Origin: a virus
Strand: one strand, 5' to 3'
Length of the DNA: 61,145 bases
Virus record (IMG/VR): IMGVR_UViG_3300027844_000688
Span: 1-61,145 of that record
Shown here: positions 42,319 to 50,877 of the stretch, one piece after another
Position numbering within the stretch: position 1 is the first letter of the stretch
Layout of the letters: every line of letters starts with the position of its first letter
Made by a program: the position numbers and the translations under genes
The notes under the pieces: model-generated
What the model saw: the letters and a program-made list of their open reading frames with translations, nothing else
Told to the model about the DNA's origin: nothing
Databases searched by the model: none

Positions 42319-44703
42319 CTACCCACCCACCACAAAAGCGTGCCGGAGACGATCAATAAACAAGGTGTTGCGGTCTTGTTCTTTGTTGTTGCCTACTGCT
42401 CGCTCCAGTGCCGAGTGGGTTCCCACCAAGATCACCTTCTCCTTGGCCCGTGTGACACCCGTATACAACAGGTTGCGTTGAAGTTGGTGGTGGAACGAAT
42501 CCACCAGGGGCATCACGATATGCCCATACTCCTGCCCCTGACTCTTGTGGATAGTGCAAGCGTAAGCCAACCGCAGATACCGGGGTGCATCCTTGAAGGA
42601 GAACCGGACCAAGAGGGGACGAGTGTCGTGGATTTTGACTTCCACTTCCTTGGTTCGACGGTCGATCCGAGAGATCTTCCCCACGTCTCCGTTGTAGACA
42701 TGCAGCTTGTAGTTGTTCTTCACAACCATGACCCGATCACCCTCTCGGACATCGCCGGACCCCAAACGAATCTCCTGTACGCCAGGAGACTTGGGGTTCA
42801 GCAACTCTCTCAACCGAGAGTTTAGGTTCGTGACACCTACGGTTCCGGTGTGACGTGGAGAGAGGATCTGAAAGTTCTCTCGGTCCCGGTATAGCTTCTC
42901 GGCGATCTTGAGGATCGCAGCCAACACCTTGGTCTCATCAGAGATACCCACCAAAGCGAAGTCAGACTTCTGACCGGCATCTGGAACCCGACCCGCATGG
43001 ATCTCATGGGCGGCGTACACAATGTCAGAAGTGTCTTCCTGTCGGAAAATCTCGGTGAGGCTGACCGTAGGGAACGAATCGGAGTCAATCAGATCACGCA
43101 GGACATTCCCCGGCCCCACAGAAGGTAGCTGTGCCGCATCCCCCACAAAGACCAACCGACAAGTACGGGAGGTGCCTGCCAGCAACCGATAGAGTAAGGC
43201 TTGATCCACCATCGAGGCTTCATCAATCACAACGAACTGGGCAGGGTGGGGGTTGCTCTGTGAGTGCCCCCATTCTTCCGATGAGTTGGCCTCAACCCGG
43301 GTCTGTGAATCCCCAACGATTCCTGCATACGTGAACTCTCGGGTCTCGGCACTGATACCAGAGGCTTGGAACGCCCGATGGATCGTCTTTGCCTTGGACC
43401 CGGTAACAGCCTCAAGCCGCTTGGCGGCGATGCCTGTCGGGGCTACCAACAAGTAAGGCAGGCCCGTTGACTGGATAATACGAACCAGAGTTCGCAAGCT
43501 GGTGGTCTTCCCGGTGCCGGGGAGACCCGAAATCACACTCACGGGATTCAGCAAGGCGTTCCGAACGCCTTGAATCTGGTCCGGTGTCAGGTTGACCTTT
43601 GCCAACTCACCCCATTCATCAATGGCTTGCTGGGCGACCCCCTCAACGAGATCGTCGGCCCGCTTCTTGGAAAACTGCTTCCAACCCTGGATCTTCTTCT
43701 TGGCCCCGCCCGCAGTCTTCATGGTCTTCGGACCCACAGAGGCCAACTGCTCCACGAACTGCTCTATGCGGTCTTGGTTGTCCAACCCAGCATGTCCCAC
43801 CCTCTCTCGCAGCAAGGCTGTGGATTCCTCTTCGACCTTGTAGAACCAGGGTTCATAAATCGCTGTGGTCCCGGGGCGGGTCTCCCGGTCCAAATGGACC
43901 AGCCCTGCCTTGCTCAAATCTCCCAAGGAGACCGCCAACTGCTTTGGCTCCAAGTCAGGGATGTTCTGACGTACCAGATGAAGCAACTGCCCGGTAAGCA
44001 AGTAAAGGTGGCCCATCTCCTTTTGAGTCTTGATGGCATAGAGAGCCGCCCCCTTGACCCGATTGAGATCGTTGAGATCGAGGCCGAGCTTCCTCGCAAC
44101 CTCATCGGCAACCTTGAAGGTCAGCCCCTCAAGCTCAACCAAAGACCACGGGTTCTGGGTCAGGATGTCCTGTGTCTTATCCCCGAAATGTGCCCAAATC
44201 TTGGTGATCTTGCCCTTCGGAACATCAAGATCGTTCAAGAAATCCAACACTTGGAAGTGCGCCTTGGCAGACCTCCACCGAGAAGCCAAGTGTAGCGCCG
44301 TGAGATTGGTCATGCTGGGAGCCTTCTCAAGCCGAGAAGAGTCCTCCAAGGCATCGATAAAGTCGTCCCCAAAATGGTGGTGCAACCGCTTGACGAGAAG
44401 CTCACCGACACCGGCAGAGATCAACATCTTTCCTGCGGTCTCGATATCGATACCGTCCTTGAGGACGGGTGCCCGAAGAATCTGGATCTGTCTCCCGTAT
44501 TGTGGGTGATCTACCCATTTACCATCGAAACCGAACCAGACCCCGACCGACACGGGCAAACCGGGAATGTTTCCCCGAACAGTGACGGGGCCTCTCCCAT
44601 TAGTGTCATCCATTGACACCTTGAGGACGTAGAACGCCTGGGATGAGTTCTCATAAAGAACCGAGTGAACCCTTCCAGAAAAGTATGTTTGAGGGCTACC
44701 CAT
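42319..44703 (-). CDS. RecD2-type SF1 helicase
   Basis: 794 residues from ATG at 44703, overlapping the upstream stop by eight bases. An N-terminal OB-like part ('TYFSGRVHSVLYENSSQAFY') and helix-hairpin-helix region precede motif I 'ISGLPGTGKTTSLRTLVRII', motif II 'FVVIDEASMVDQALLYRLLA', motif III 'LVFVGDAAQLPSVGPGNVLR', 'LTEIFRQEDTSDIVYAAHEI' and C-terminal 'AYACTIHKSQGQEYGHIVMP', 'LLYTGVTRAKEKVILVG'. This is the full RecD2 layout, a 5'-3' helicase. With no DnaB-type helicase in the window, it could serve in recombination or be one replicative helicase of the phage. Confidence 0.9.
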   Translation of the reverse strand: MGSPQTYFSGRVHSVLYENSSQAFYVLKVSMDDTNGRGPVTVRGNIPGLPVSVGVWFGFDGKWVDHPQYGRQIQILRAPVLKDGIDIETAGKMLISAGVGELLVKRLHHHFGDDFIDALEDSSRLEKAPSMTNLTALHLASRWRSAKAHFQVLDFLNDLDVPKGKITKIWAHFGDKTQDILTQNPWSLVELEGLTFKVADEVARKLGLDLNDLNRVKGAALYAIKTQKEMGHLYLLTGQLLHLVRQNIPDLEPKQLAVSLGDLSKAGLVHLDRETRPGTTAIYEPWFYKVEEESTALLRERVGHAGLDNQDRIEQFVEQLASVGPKTMKTAGGAKKKIQGWKQFSKKRADDLVEGVAQQAIDEWGELAKVNLTPDQIQGVRNALLNPVSVISGLPGTGKTTSLRTLVRIIQSTGLPYLLVAPTGIAAKRLEAVTGSKAKTIHRAFQASGISAETREFTYAGIVGDSQTRVEANSSEEWGHSQSNPHPAQFVVIDEASMVDQALLYRLLAGTSRTCRLVFVGDAAQLPSVGPGNVLRDLIDSDSFPTVSLTEIFRQEDTSDIVYAAHEIHAGRVPDAGQKSDFALVGISDETKVLAAILKIAEKLYRDRENFQILSPRHTGTVGVTNLNSRLRELLNPKSPGVQEIRLGSGDVREGDRVMVVKNNYKLHVYNGDVGKISRIDRRTKEVEVKIHDTRPLLVRFSFKDAPRYLRLAYACTIHKSQGQEYGHIVMPLVDSFHHQLQRNLLYTGVTRAKEKVILVGTHSALERAVGNNKEQDRNTLFIDRLRHAFVVGG

Positions 44704-45295
44704 CTTGAGTGATCTTCTCCAGTCTTCCGAGCATGTCCTTGAGTTCAGCAATATCGACACCCAAGACCTCGGGATCAATATCGGGCTTCTGACCGGGCAT
44801 CGTGGCCCGTAGCTTCTCAAGGGATTCCTTCATCTTGTCCACATCTATCATGGTGGCGCAGGCCACCCGAGAGTAGTGCCCAACAAGGAAGGCGAAGGGG
44901 AGGTCTACCTCGGTTCCGTCGAACTTCTCTATGAACCAACGAGTGCCGTCTTGTCGGAGGATGCCCTCCAAGGAGAGGCTAAAAAACCTGTGTGGGTGCT
45001 CATGGTGGCCGAACTGGCACCATTCCATCGGTTGAAGAAGGCAGGAACCCCCACCCCATTTCTCTGGGTCCGGTGGCATAACCGGAGGGAAGTGGTGAAG
45101 GGCTATCGTGACCCGTTGGTCGATCTGGGGCTTCAAAGTCTCTACAAGAGACTGCTTTCCATGATCTTCCGTAAGGGAGACAATCGTAGTGGGGTCCACC
45201 ACGAAGGGATCTTGGCCCCACGGGGCCTCCCCATCATCTTCCAGGGAGAATACTCCCTCCAACAATATGGCTTTGAACTCTTCAAGTGCTTCCAA
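44696..45295 (-). CDS. Conserved protein, unknown, TTG start
   Basis: 199 residues from TTG at 45295 with GGAGG five bases upstream. Alternating alpha/beta sequence ('KPQIDQRVTIALHHFPPVMP', 'HHEHPHRFFSLSLEGILRQD', 'TEVDLPFAFLVGHYSRVACA') and a helical C-terminus ending in 'AELKDMLGRLEKITQDG'. The same frame stays open 53 bases further upstream, reading PPVHFHVDGVDVLEVP, which looks protein-like but offers no standard start codon. No family is recognised. Confidence 0.6.
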   Translation of the reverse strand: MEALEEFKAILLEGVFSLEDDGEAPWGQDPFVVDPTTIVSLTEDHGKQSLVETLKPQIDQRVTIALHHFPPVMPPDPEKWGGGSCLLQPMEWCQFGHHEHPHRFFSLSLEGILRQDGTRWFIEKFDGTEVDLPFAFLVGHYSRVACATMIDVDKMKESLEKLRATMPGQKPDIDPEVLGVDIAELKDMLGRLEKITQDG

Positions 45296-45350
45296 GGGAA
45301 CCTCCAGTACATCTACTCCATCTACATGGAAATGTACCGGTGGTAGACCC

Positions 45351-47339
45351 TCAAAGACTCAAAGTACAGGTGCCGCCATCACAAAACTTGTCCTCTGCGG
45401 ACACATCATGGGTTTCGGTAGAGGCAAGATTCAGTGGGGAGATCTTATCCATCATCTGCCAGTATTGATCCCCGGTGATCGTCTCGTAGGGGGCCTGCAC
45501 ATATCCGTGGTCGTTCAACGGAAGCATCGAGATGGACTTCAGGTCTGCCTCATAGATCTCCAGACAGGGCTTGATGTCCTTGACCTCATCCTGTCGGAAC
45601 GTGACCGTGATGGAGACTTGGTTGTCTGCCCAATGTCGCTGGAGGTCCACAGCGTTAGCGAACTGCTGCCACATGGTCACGTCGTCCTTACCTTGAACGA
45701 AGTGTTCCTCTCTGACCGGGAAGCTAACCACCGAAGTATCATCGGAATAAGCATCAGCCTCCACCTCGTACCCGGCTTTCTCGCAGGCAGCGACCAAAGG
45801 CGAAGTGTTCTGCACCCGAATACGTCGAATGTAGTGCTCACTGTGGGGGTAGTGAATCCCCGGGGTTGATCCAGTCAGAAGGCTCACCGTGCCGGACGGC
45901 TTCACTGAAGTCATCTTCTTACTCAATCCAACACAGAGCCACTCTGAATAGAGGGTGTCCAGGTCTTTGATGTAATCGTAGCCATTGTCGCACCAACGCA
46001 GGTACTCACGACGACCCAGCTTATTCATCGCCTGGATGATCCCAGATTGGGAACAACCGATCCGGCGGTTCCGCTGCGTCACGGCGTTGGTACGGACATC
46101 ATGTGTGGGAACCAGGGTGACGGTCTTGGCATACAAATAGGCAAACTTCAGCGTTCGCTTATAGTCCTCAAAGGAGGTGTGATTCGCAGGGAACGTCTCA
46201 ACCAGACAGCACAACTCGAAGCTCTCCAAGCTCTGCTCGCTACACGGGTTGGAACCCATCACCCGCATATCCTTGTTGTCTGCGGGCTTACCCATTCGGG
46301 AAAACCGCCGCATATTATCGAGCCAGATGATCCCAGGCTCCCCGTTCACAGCGATGGACTTGGCGATCTCGGTGTAGTCCATACCAACCGTGCCGAAGAC
46401 ACTGTTGTTAGAGGCCCAGCGACGATCCATCAGAGCTTCTTTGTCCTGCTTGAGCGTGATGAACTCTTCATCGTCGGGCTCGCCGAACATGATCTCGGCA
46501 GTGCGCCGAATGCCTCCGGCAACCACGCACTTCCCGATGTAGTTGAAGATGTCCACGATCTGCGCTGAAGAAATCTTGGAGGACTTGCCATCTTTGGGTG
46601 TCAGCAAGTTGGTCAGATTCTCAACCAGATCAATCATCGGTTGGGAGCCGGAAGCCACACCACCAAAGCCATTGATAGGAGTTCCACGGGGGCGGACCTC
46701 GGAGTAATCGATATTGGTGGGGTATGCGCCTCGACCGACGAAGCTGTTGAGGACCGTGTGAATCAGATCGACCCAACCCTCACGGGAATCGCCGACCACA
46801 TAAGTCTCATCCGTGTACCGGGGAGTCTGGATTCGGACCTTGCCCTTACCTCGGGTGTCCCCACCAACACCAACGCCCAGCATACTCATATCCATGAGGA
46901 AACAGAACGGAGCGGCGAAGTCCACGTCGATAGCTTGGGTAGAAGCGAACGCACAGTTGTTCAATGCTGCGCTGCCCTTCTCGTAAACCAAATCGGTCCC
47001 CATCATCCACAGACCACGACCGGGAGGAAGCCACTTGAAGTCCCACATACGTCGGAACATCTCTTGTGCCGACTTCTGTGCCTTGGGTTCGTTCCAAGGA
47101 AGCAGGTACGTGCGGCAGTGGATCTTCTGAAGGTTGTAGACACCCTCGACGACACGCTTGCAGGTTTCGTCCCACTCTTCGGTTCGACCGCCTTCGGTTG
47201 GACGGGCGTAGGTACGCTTATACGTGAAGTAGCCCAACGGCCCCCATTCGGGTTGCCTTCCCTGGTATTCCTCAACAAAGTTGAGGGAGAGGGAAAAAGT
47301 ACGGACCTTACGGTCATTCTGGGTTTGGGGGAATATCAT
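45351..47339 (-). CDS. Class II (adenosylcobalamin-dependent) ribonucleotide reductase
   Basis: 662 residues from ATG at 47339 (GGAG eight bases upstream). 'WLPPGRGLWMMGTDLVYEKG', 'ALNNCAFAST' (first redox Cys), 'MDMSMLGVGVGGDTRGKGKV', the active-site loop 'GSNPCSEQSLESFELCCLVE' (Asn, Cys and Glu of the NxCxE motif), and the C-terminal pair 'CDGGTC' with the same spacing as the swinging thiols of monomeric Lactobacillus-type reductase. It makes deoxynucleoside triphosphates without oxygen, using vitamin B12. Somewhat shorter than the bacterial enzyme (about 740). It is the first metabolic gene downstream of the clamp-loader delta genes. Confidence 0.92.
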   Translation of the reverse strand: MIFPQTQNDRKVRTFSLSLNFVEEYQGRQPEWGPLGYFTYKRTYARPTEGGRTEEWDETCKRVVEGVYNLQKIHCRTYLLPWNEPKAQKSAQEMFRRMWDFKWLPPGRGLWMMGTDLVYEKGSAALNNCAFASTQAIDVDFAAPFCFLMDMSMLGVGVGGDTRGKGKVRIQTPRYTDETYVVGDSREGWVDLIHTVLNSFVGRGAYPTNIDYSEVRPRGTPINGFGGVASGSQPMIDLVENLTNLLTPKDGKSSKISSAQIVDIFNYIGKCVVAGGIRRTAEIMFGEPDDEEFITLKQDKEALMDRRWASNNSVFGTVGMDYTEIAKSIAVNGEPGIIWLDNMRRFSRMGKPADNKDMRVMGSNPCSEQSLESFELCCLVETFPANHTSFEDYKRTLKFAYLYAKTVTLVPTHDVRTNAVTQRNRRIGCSQSGIIQAMNKLGRREYLRWCDNGYDYIKDLDTLYSEWLCVGLSKKMTSVKPSGTVSLLTGSTPGIHYPHSEHYIRRIRVQNTSPLVAACEKAGYEVEADAYSDDTSVVSFPVREEHFVQGKDDVTMWQQFANAVDLQRHWADNQVSITVTFRQDEVKDIKPCLEIYEADLKSISMLPLNDHGYVQAPYETITGDQYWQMMDKISPLNLASTETHDVSAEDKFCDGGTCTLSL

Positions 47340-47376
47340 CTAACGGGCTCCGCTATCTACTATGGGTTCCAATATC

Positions 47377-47394
47377 GGGCTCTCGGCAGAGCCC
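47377..47394. terminator. Hairpin between clamp-loader delta and ribonucleotide reductase genes
   Basis: GGGCTCT, loop CGGC, AGAGCCC in the 75-base gap. No strong T run follows in the leftward direction, so it may attenuate or stabilise rather than fully terminate. Confidence 0.4.
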
Positions 47395-47414
47395 CCACTA
47401 CTGGAGGACGACTA

Positions 47415-48407
47415 TCAAAGCCCTACCGACACTTCTCGGGGATCAAAAATCCGAAGCAGGCCAGACTCAAAATGTACCCACGGATCAACGCAACCGTTCA
47501 ACACAGAGCGTTCTGTGTTTGCCATCAGTTCAATCAACTGACTGATCCCCTCTGTCCGCCACCTTCCAGCAGCAGGGAGCAGGTAGTTTTTGTACCTCCA
47601 CTCATTGACACCCAACAAGGCCGCTGCGTCTGTCGGGGCTATCTTTCGCTCCACCATATTTGCGGCACGCAACCAATCGAACACCGGGGAAGATGTCCGT
47701 CGTAAGACCTCAATCAACGAGTTAGGTTGAGTAGTCTTGATCTTCTGGACGGCGTAAAGCACTGCCCTCCGAGATCGTTTCTCTAAAGCATCTGAAAGCA
47801 GGAACGCCGATGCGTCGGAGAGAGCCGCCATCGACCGCTTGATGTGAGTGGGTTCAATCTGGTCTGCCCCCTCGGACTCGGCCAGAAACGCATACTTCTG
47901 AATCTCGAAGAACAAGTGCCCGAGATCAGTGCCAATACGCCTGACCAGATCAGCGGCCAGACGATCATCTAACTTCTTGTTGTACCGGGCAGCTTCCTCC
48001 ACGCAGAAGCTCGCAGCAGCTTCCTCGGCTTTCCAGGGCTTCGGAGCGGTGAACTCCTTGTGGTACTTCGAGTGCTGGGTGACGAGGCGGCTAAAAGCCG
48101 TTTTCTTCTTGGGGGCTGACGGGCTGTAAACCAGCAAGGAGATGTTGCTTCGGGGGGAAGCCTTCTGCTCATTGACGATGGCCTCGTCAATGTCCCCGGT
48201 CGTGTGGGCAACAACCAAGGTGTTGCCCTGCATAAACAAGTGAGATGCCCCACCCATCGCAGCGGCAAACTCTTTGCGTTTTGTCCCATCCACCCGCTCG
48301 ACTCGCCAGCCTCGTTCAATGGCCTTCTGTTCTGTCTGCTGCAAGAACCGCCGCCGCAGAAACCCCTCCGAGCCAGAGAGAAACATCAAGGGTGGGACTC
48401 GTTTCAT
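47415..48407 (-). CDS. holA: DNA polymerase III delta subunit (clamp loader, HolA-like)
   Basis: 330 residues, near the family norm (about 340). It starts 'PPLMFLSGSEGFLRRRFLQQ' (the 'yll.GdE.fl......i' opening), then 'GNTLVVAHTTGD' and 'SNISLLVYSPSAPKKKTAFS' in place of 'LiV......lk......l', 'LVRRIGTDLGHLFFEIQKYA', and the C-terminal collar helices 'SPVFDWLRAANMVERKIAPT' and 'NTERSVLNG'. Its role is opening the sliding clamp. Overlaps the delta' gene by four bases (ATGA), so both are made together. Confidence 0.82.
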   Translation of the reverse strand: MKRVPPLMFLSGSEGFLRRRFLQQTEQKAIERGWRVERVDGTKRKEFAAAMGGASHLFMQGNTLVVAHTTGDIDEAIVNEQKASPRSNISLLVYSPSAPKKKTAFSRLVTQHSKYHKEFTAPKPWKAEEAAASFCVEEAARYNKKLDDRLAADLVRRIGTDLGHLFFEIQKYAFLAESEGADQIEPTHIKRSMAALSDASAFLLSDALEKRSRRAVLYAVQKIKTTQPNSLIEVLRRTSSPVFDWLRAANMVERKIAPTDAAALLGVNEWRYKNYLLPAAGRWRTEGISQLIELMANTERSVLNGCVDPWVHFESGLLRIFDPREVSVGL

Positions 48408-49003
48408 GCCGAAGCCACCAACGCAGAGACAAACTCCAGCGTCGTAAACTGCTTGTGCTCACAGAGGGGGCGGAAATGGGGCCAGAACCGGGCGTGACGA
48501 TCCATATCCTCGGGAAGCAGTCGGAGACAGGCGTCGAGAAGCTCTGGTAGATAATCTCTGTGCTCTCGAACCGAACTAATCAACTCGGCGATCTGATTCT
48601 TCTCAACGTAGGAGAGAAGATTCTGTGCGGCCCCGTGCAGCCTGGGGGTCTCGTCTGACTGCATGTTGACCCAACGAGCAAAGCATCTGGAACGCACCGT
48701 GTCTCGAACTGAACCGATGTCCCCCACCCACAGGATTATCTGCCACGCAGAAGTGTCATAATCCTCCAAGGTCTTGAGTAGGACATCTTGCGTCTTCGGG
48801 TCTGCGTCATCGAGACGGATAAGGACAACCCCACGCCTGGAGCCGATCACGGGGGATTGAAGTAGACCTACCACCTCTCGGGCTGCGGCAACACGGAGAC
48901 CCTTTCCTGTTCCGAAGGGCGGTGCCGCCAGCATCCCAGATTGGGTGGCTTCTTCTCGGGCAGCTTGTTCAGCCCCCGGCCCATGAAATAGCAGTGCAGA
49001 CAA
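48404..49003 (-). CDS. holB: DNA polymerase III delta'-like clamp-loader subunit
   Basis: 199 residues from TTG at 49003 (GGAGG four to five bases upstream). 'MSALLFHGPGAEQAAREEAT' has a degenerate P-loop (no GKT), as in delta'. 'RRGVVLIRLDDADPKTQDVL', 'LKTLEDYDTSAWQIILWVGD' and 'VRDTVRSRCFARW' match the delta' core ('.ii.dad.mt..aqnaLLK.lEepp....fiL.t.....l..TirSRc'). It is shorter than bacterial HolB (about 330), lacking most of the collar. Confidence 0.82.
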   Translation of the reverse strand: MSALLFHGPGAEQAAREEATQSGMLAAPPFGTGKGLRVAAAREVVGLLQSPVIGSRRGVVLIRLDDADPKTQDVLLKTLEDYDTSAWQIILWVGDIGSVRDTVRSRCFARWVNMQSDETPRLHGAAQNLLSYVEKNQIAELISSVREHRDYLPELLDACLRLLPEDMDRHARFWPHFRPLCEHKQFTTLEFVSALVASA

Positions 49004-49035
49004 CCCTTCCTCCCGTACTACTCCTGCTACCCAGA

Positions 49036-49096
49036 AAAGAGGGAGTTCGACCCCCCATCAAATCGATACAAAGAGGGAGTTCGACCCCCCATCAAA
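49036..49096. repeat. Two direct repeats of 27 bp, 34 bp apart
   Basis: AAAGAGGGAGTTCGACCCCC plus CATCAAA occurs at 49036-49062 and again at 49070-49096. The second copy includes the stop codon of the gene at 49092-49283. The sites are just upstream of the delta' gene, so they could bind a regulator. Two copies only, so not CRISPR. Confidence 0.75.
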
Positions 49097-49283
49097 CCGC
49101 TACGTGAAAGGGGTGGTTGCAGGTCTGACAGACGTACCGGAAGGCTCGCCCGCCAGTAGGGAGTCGGTGGATAAAGATGATCTTCGCCTGTGTCCCTTCG
49201 CAACGCTCTCCGCTGCCACGACAAGCGACCCAAACGATATCCCCTGGCCTCGGGTTGTTCTTTGACTGCTTATTTTTTGCCAT
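49092..49283 (-). CDS. Small zinc-ribbon protein
   Basis: 63 residues from ATG at 49283, five bases past the upstream stop. 'PRPGDIVWVACRGSGERCEG' and 'RYVCQTCNHPFHVAV' give two cysteine pairs for a zinc ribbon; in other phages similar tiny proteins precede replication genes. The ribosome site is weak (GAGG close to ATG), so translation may depend on the upstream gene. Confidence 0.6.
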   Translation of the reverse strand: MAKNKQSKNNPRPGDIVWVACRGSGERCEGTQAKIIFIHRLPTGGRAFRYVCQTCNHPFHVAV

Positions 49284-49287
49284 AGCC

Positions 49288-49914
49288 TCACTCGTCAGTG
49301 GTAGGTGCTGATCCGGCTTGTACCTTCCTGGGTAAAGATGCCGCCGTAGCACTTGATTCTACCGATGTAGAGGACTCTCCGGTTCCAGTATTCCCAACAG
49401 CAGGAAGGAAACCGTTATCTCGGAAGCTCTTGAGCAGTTCGCCCTCCAACAGCTTGAGCACTTCTTTGTAGTCTTTACGATTCAGTAGGGTCTTGATCCG
49501 AGAGGCGGCCTTCTGATTGGCAGTATCCTGAATCACCGGGACGACCCCATACTGCCAGTGATCCCACTTTATGAAAGACGGGAAATAGGGCCGGAAATAG
49601 GGGCGGATGGGTCCACCCACGGTCGCCAAGACGGCCACCTCCAAAGAAGGAGCGGCACGATCTGACGTAGGGAACCACACAGAGCCCTTTCCCAAGATGA
49701 CATGAAGAACCAGGATGGCGAGCTTGTGGGTGTAGCTATCAGCTACCACATAGGGTTCATCAACAGGGGTACCCCGTACAACGGGGGTTCCCTCTTGAGT
49801 TACCTTGTCCCCGATCCCAGAAATCCCCGGCTGGGTATGCACAGAGCCAGAAGAGTCCTTTCCCGTTCTTGGATCGATATCGACTAACGTCAGGGATGTT
49901 TTCCACTTTGGCAT
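49288..49914 (-). CDS. Unknown protein, first gene of the leftward replication block
   Basis: 208 residues, first leftward gene after the non-coding region 49915-50607. The N-terminal half includes 'SYTHKLAILVLHVILGKGSV' (a hydrophobic segment or buried helix) and 'YFRPYFPSFIKWDHWQYGVV'. The C-terminus has a basic helix 'ASRIKTLLNRKDYKEVLKLL' and a Ser/Thr/Ala-rich tail. No family is recognised. A hairpin CCTGT/ACAGG lies right before its ATG (49924-49938). Confidence 0.55.
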   Translation of the reverse strand: MPKWKTSLTLVDIDPRTGKDSSGSVHTQPGISGIGDKVTQEGTPVVRGTPVDEPYVVADSYTHKLAILVLHVILGKGSVWFPTSDRAAPSLEVAVLATVGGPIRPYFRPYFPSFIKWDHWQYGVVPVIQDTANQKAASRIKTLLNRKDYKEVLKLLEGELLKSFRDNGFLPAVGNTGTGESSTSVESSATAASLPRKVQAGSAPTTDE

Positions 49915-49959
49915 GTTCTTCCACCTGTCTCATACAGGTTGAGGCATACCCAAACTATC

Positions 49960-50014
49960 GGGTGAAAGTTAGCTGAAAGTTGCGTATGTTTGGGTGAAAG
50001 TTAGCGAAAGTTGC
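49960..50014. repeat. Iteron-like direct repeats built on GAAAGTT
   Basis: GGGTGAAAGTTAGC(T) followed by GAAAGTTGC occurs twice (49960-49983 and 49992-50014), giving four GAAAGTT units in 55 bases. The last unit runs into an inverted AACTTT (AAAGTTGCTAACTTT). Likely binding sites for a replication initiator or regulator. Confidence 0.75.
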
Positions 50015-50160
50015 TAACTTTGCGAACTCCAGACGCACCTCTCCCAGTTGCAAACACCCTCATGTGGAGAGATAGAAGCGAAAGAAGAGTGAAACTTTGT
50101 AGTCTCATTTCTGGATGTAGAACGATTACTGGCACGGTCAAAGATAAGAGGGTGTTCTCT

Positions 50161-50177
50161 ATTCTATATAATAGAAT
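50161..50177. promoter_or_regulatory. AT-rich palindrome containing TATAAT
   Basis: ATTCTAT-ATA-ATAGAAT, a 7+3+7 perfect palindrome with a consensus TATAAT in its centre. No good -35 is visible 16-18 bases upstream on the plus strand. It may be a promoter -10 with an overlapping operator, or an easily melted origin element. Confidence 0.5.
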
Positions 50178-50607
50178 AACCTTCGAGACTTTCCCAATCT
50201 CCGTAGGGGCTACCAGATGTGTCCACCCCTTGAAGGTGGCTGATTTCCCTTATGGCCCCCTTCCTCCAAAAGAGGGTCGGGGTACACCGTGGTACATTTA
50301 GCTGTCAATGAACCGTGGATTGAAGAGACGCCGTATGAGCTTCCCGATGGTTTCCCACCTTCCAGTTCTTCTGGTTCGTCAGAAGGTCTGACTCCCCTTA
50401 CTTCCCCTACACCCCCTCCGAAGAGGGCTTGACGGTTTCGAGGTGCTACTGAAATACCCCCGAAGGGGCCAATCCGACGAGGAAGCTATTGGGATTCCCT
50501 CTGCTTGTCAAGAACCTTGATCCCTCTCGACGGTTAGATGCCCACTACTCCCCTTATGGGTTTCTCTATTAGAAGAAGCCACCGAGCCACGGGGGGAGGA
50601 AAGCACT

Positions 50608-50877
50608 ATGAACAGCAAGATATGGGGGCATATCAAAGACGCTCTGGTCCTTGCGGTGATCCCCTTGGTCCTATGGGGAGTCCGCTTGGAGATCACCCTG
50701 GCAGTCCAACAAGAGAAGCTGAACACCGTTCTGGCAGAAGTCAGCGAAGCCAGCACGACAGACAAGGACATCTCTCGCCTTGTCCAGACCAACGCCAACC
50801 AACTCACGGCCCTGAACGGGAAAATCGATGTCGCCAATGCGAGACTTGATGCTATCAAAGACCTTCTGGATAGGTAG
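50608..50877 (+). CDS. Small membrane protein with coiled-coil tail (lysis candidate)
   Basis: 89 residues, rightward, with GGGGGGAGG about eight bases before ATG. A single hydrophobic helix (residues about 11-30, 'ALVLAVIPLVLWGVRLEITL') is followed by a charged helical tail. Size, topology and the overlap with a second one-segment membrane gene are typical of phage holin or inner-membrane spanin pairs. No lysozyme gene is nearby, so the role is tentative. Confidence 0.65.
   Translation: MNSKIWGHIKDALVLAVIPLVLWGVRLEITLAVQQEKLNTVLAEVSEASTTDKDISRLVQTNANQLTALNGKIDVANARLDAIKDLLDR

Larger units (their letters stand above)
49915..50607. other. Divergent non-coding region, candidate origin/control region
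   Basis: About 690 bases between leftward replication genes and rightward membrane genes, with no convincing coding frame. It holds, in order, a hairpin at 49924-49938, an iteron-like cluster at 49960-50014 inside an ACCCAAAC/GTTTGGGT inverted pair (49948-49955, 49988-49995), an AT-rich palindrome at 50161-50177 and several GGGG/CCCC short hairpins around 50450. It must contain promoters for both directions. The repeats also suit a replication origin. Confidence 0.6.

Noticed and set aside
49036-49062. tRNA T-arm resemblance (GGGGTCGAACTCCC on the minus strand)
   Set aside because: The loop lacks the TTC sequence and no D-arm, anticodon arm or acceptor stem can be folded around it.
49036-49096. 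CRISPR array
   Set aside because: Only two repeat copies with a 7-base interval and no spacer structure; no cas genes besides the recombination-type Cas4-like nuclease.
50011-50301. Rightward 96-residue frame in the non-coding region
   Set aside because: No ribosome site, no recognisable pattern, and it covers the iterons and the palindrome; treated as non-coding.
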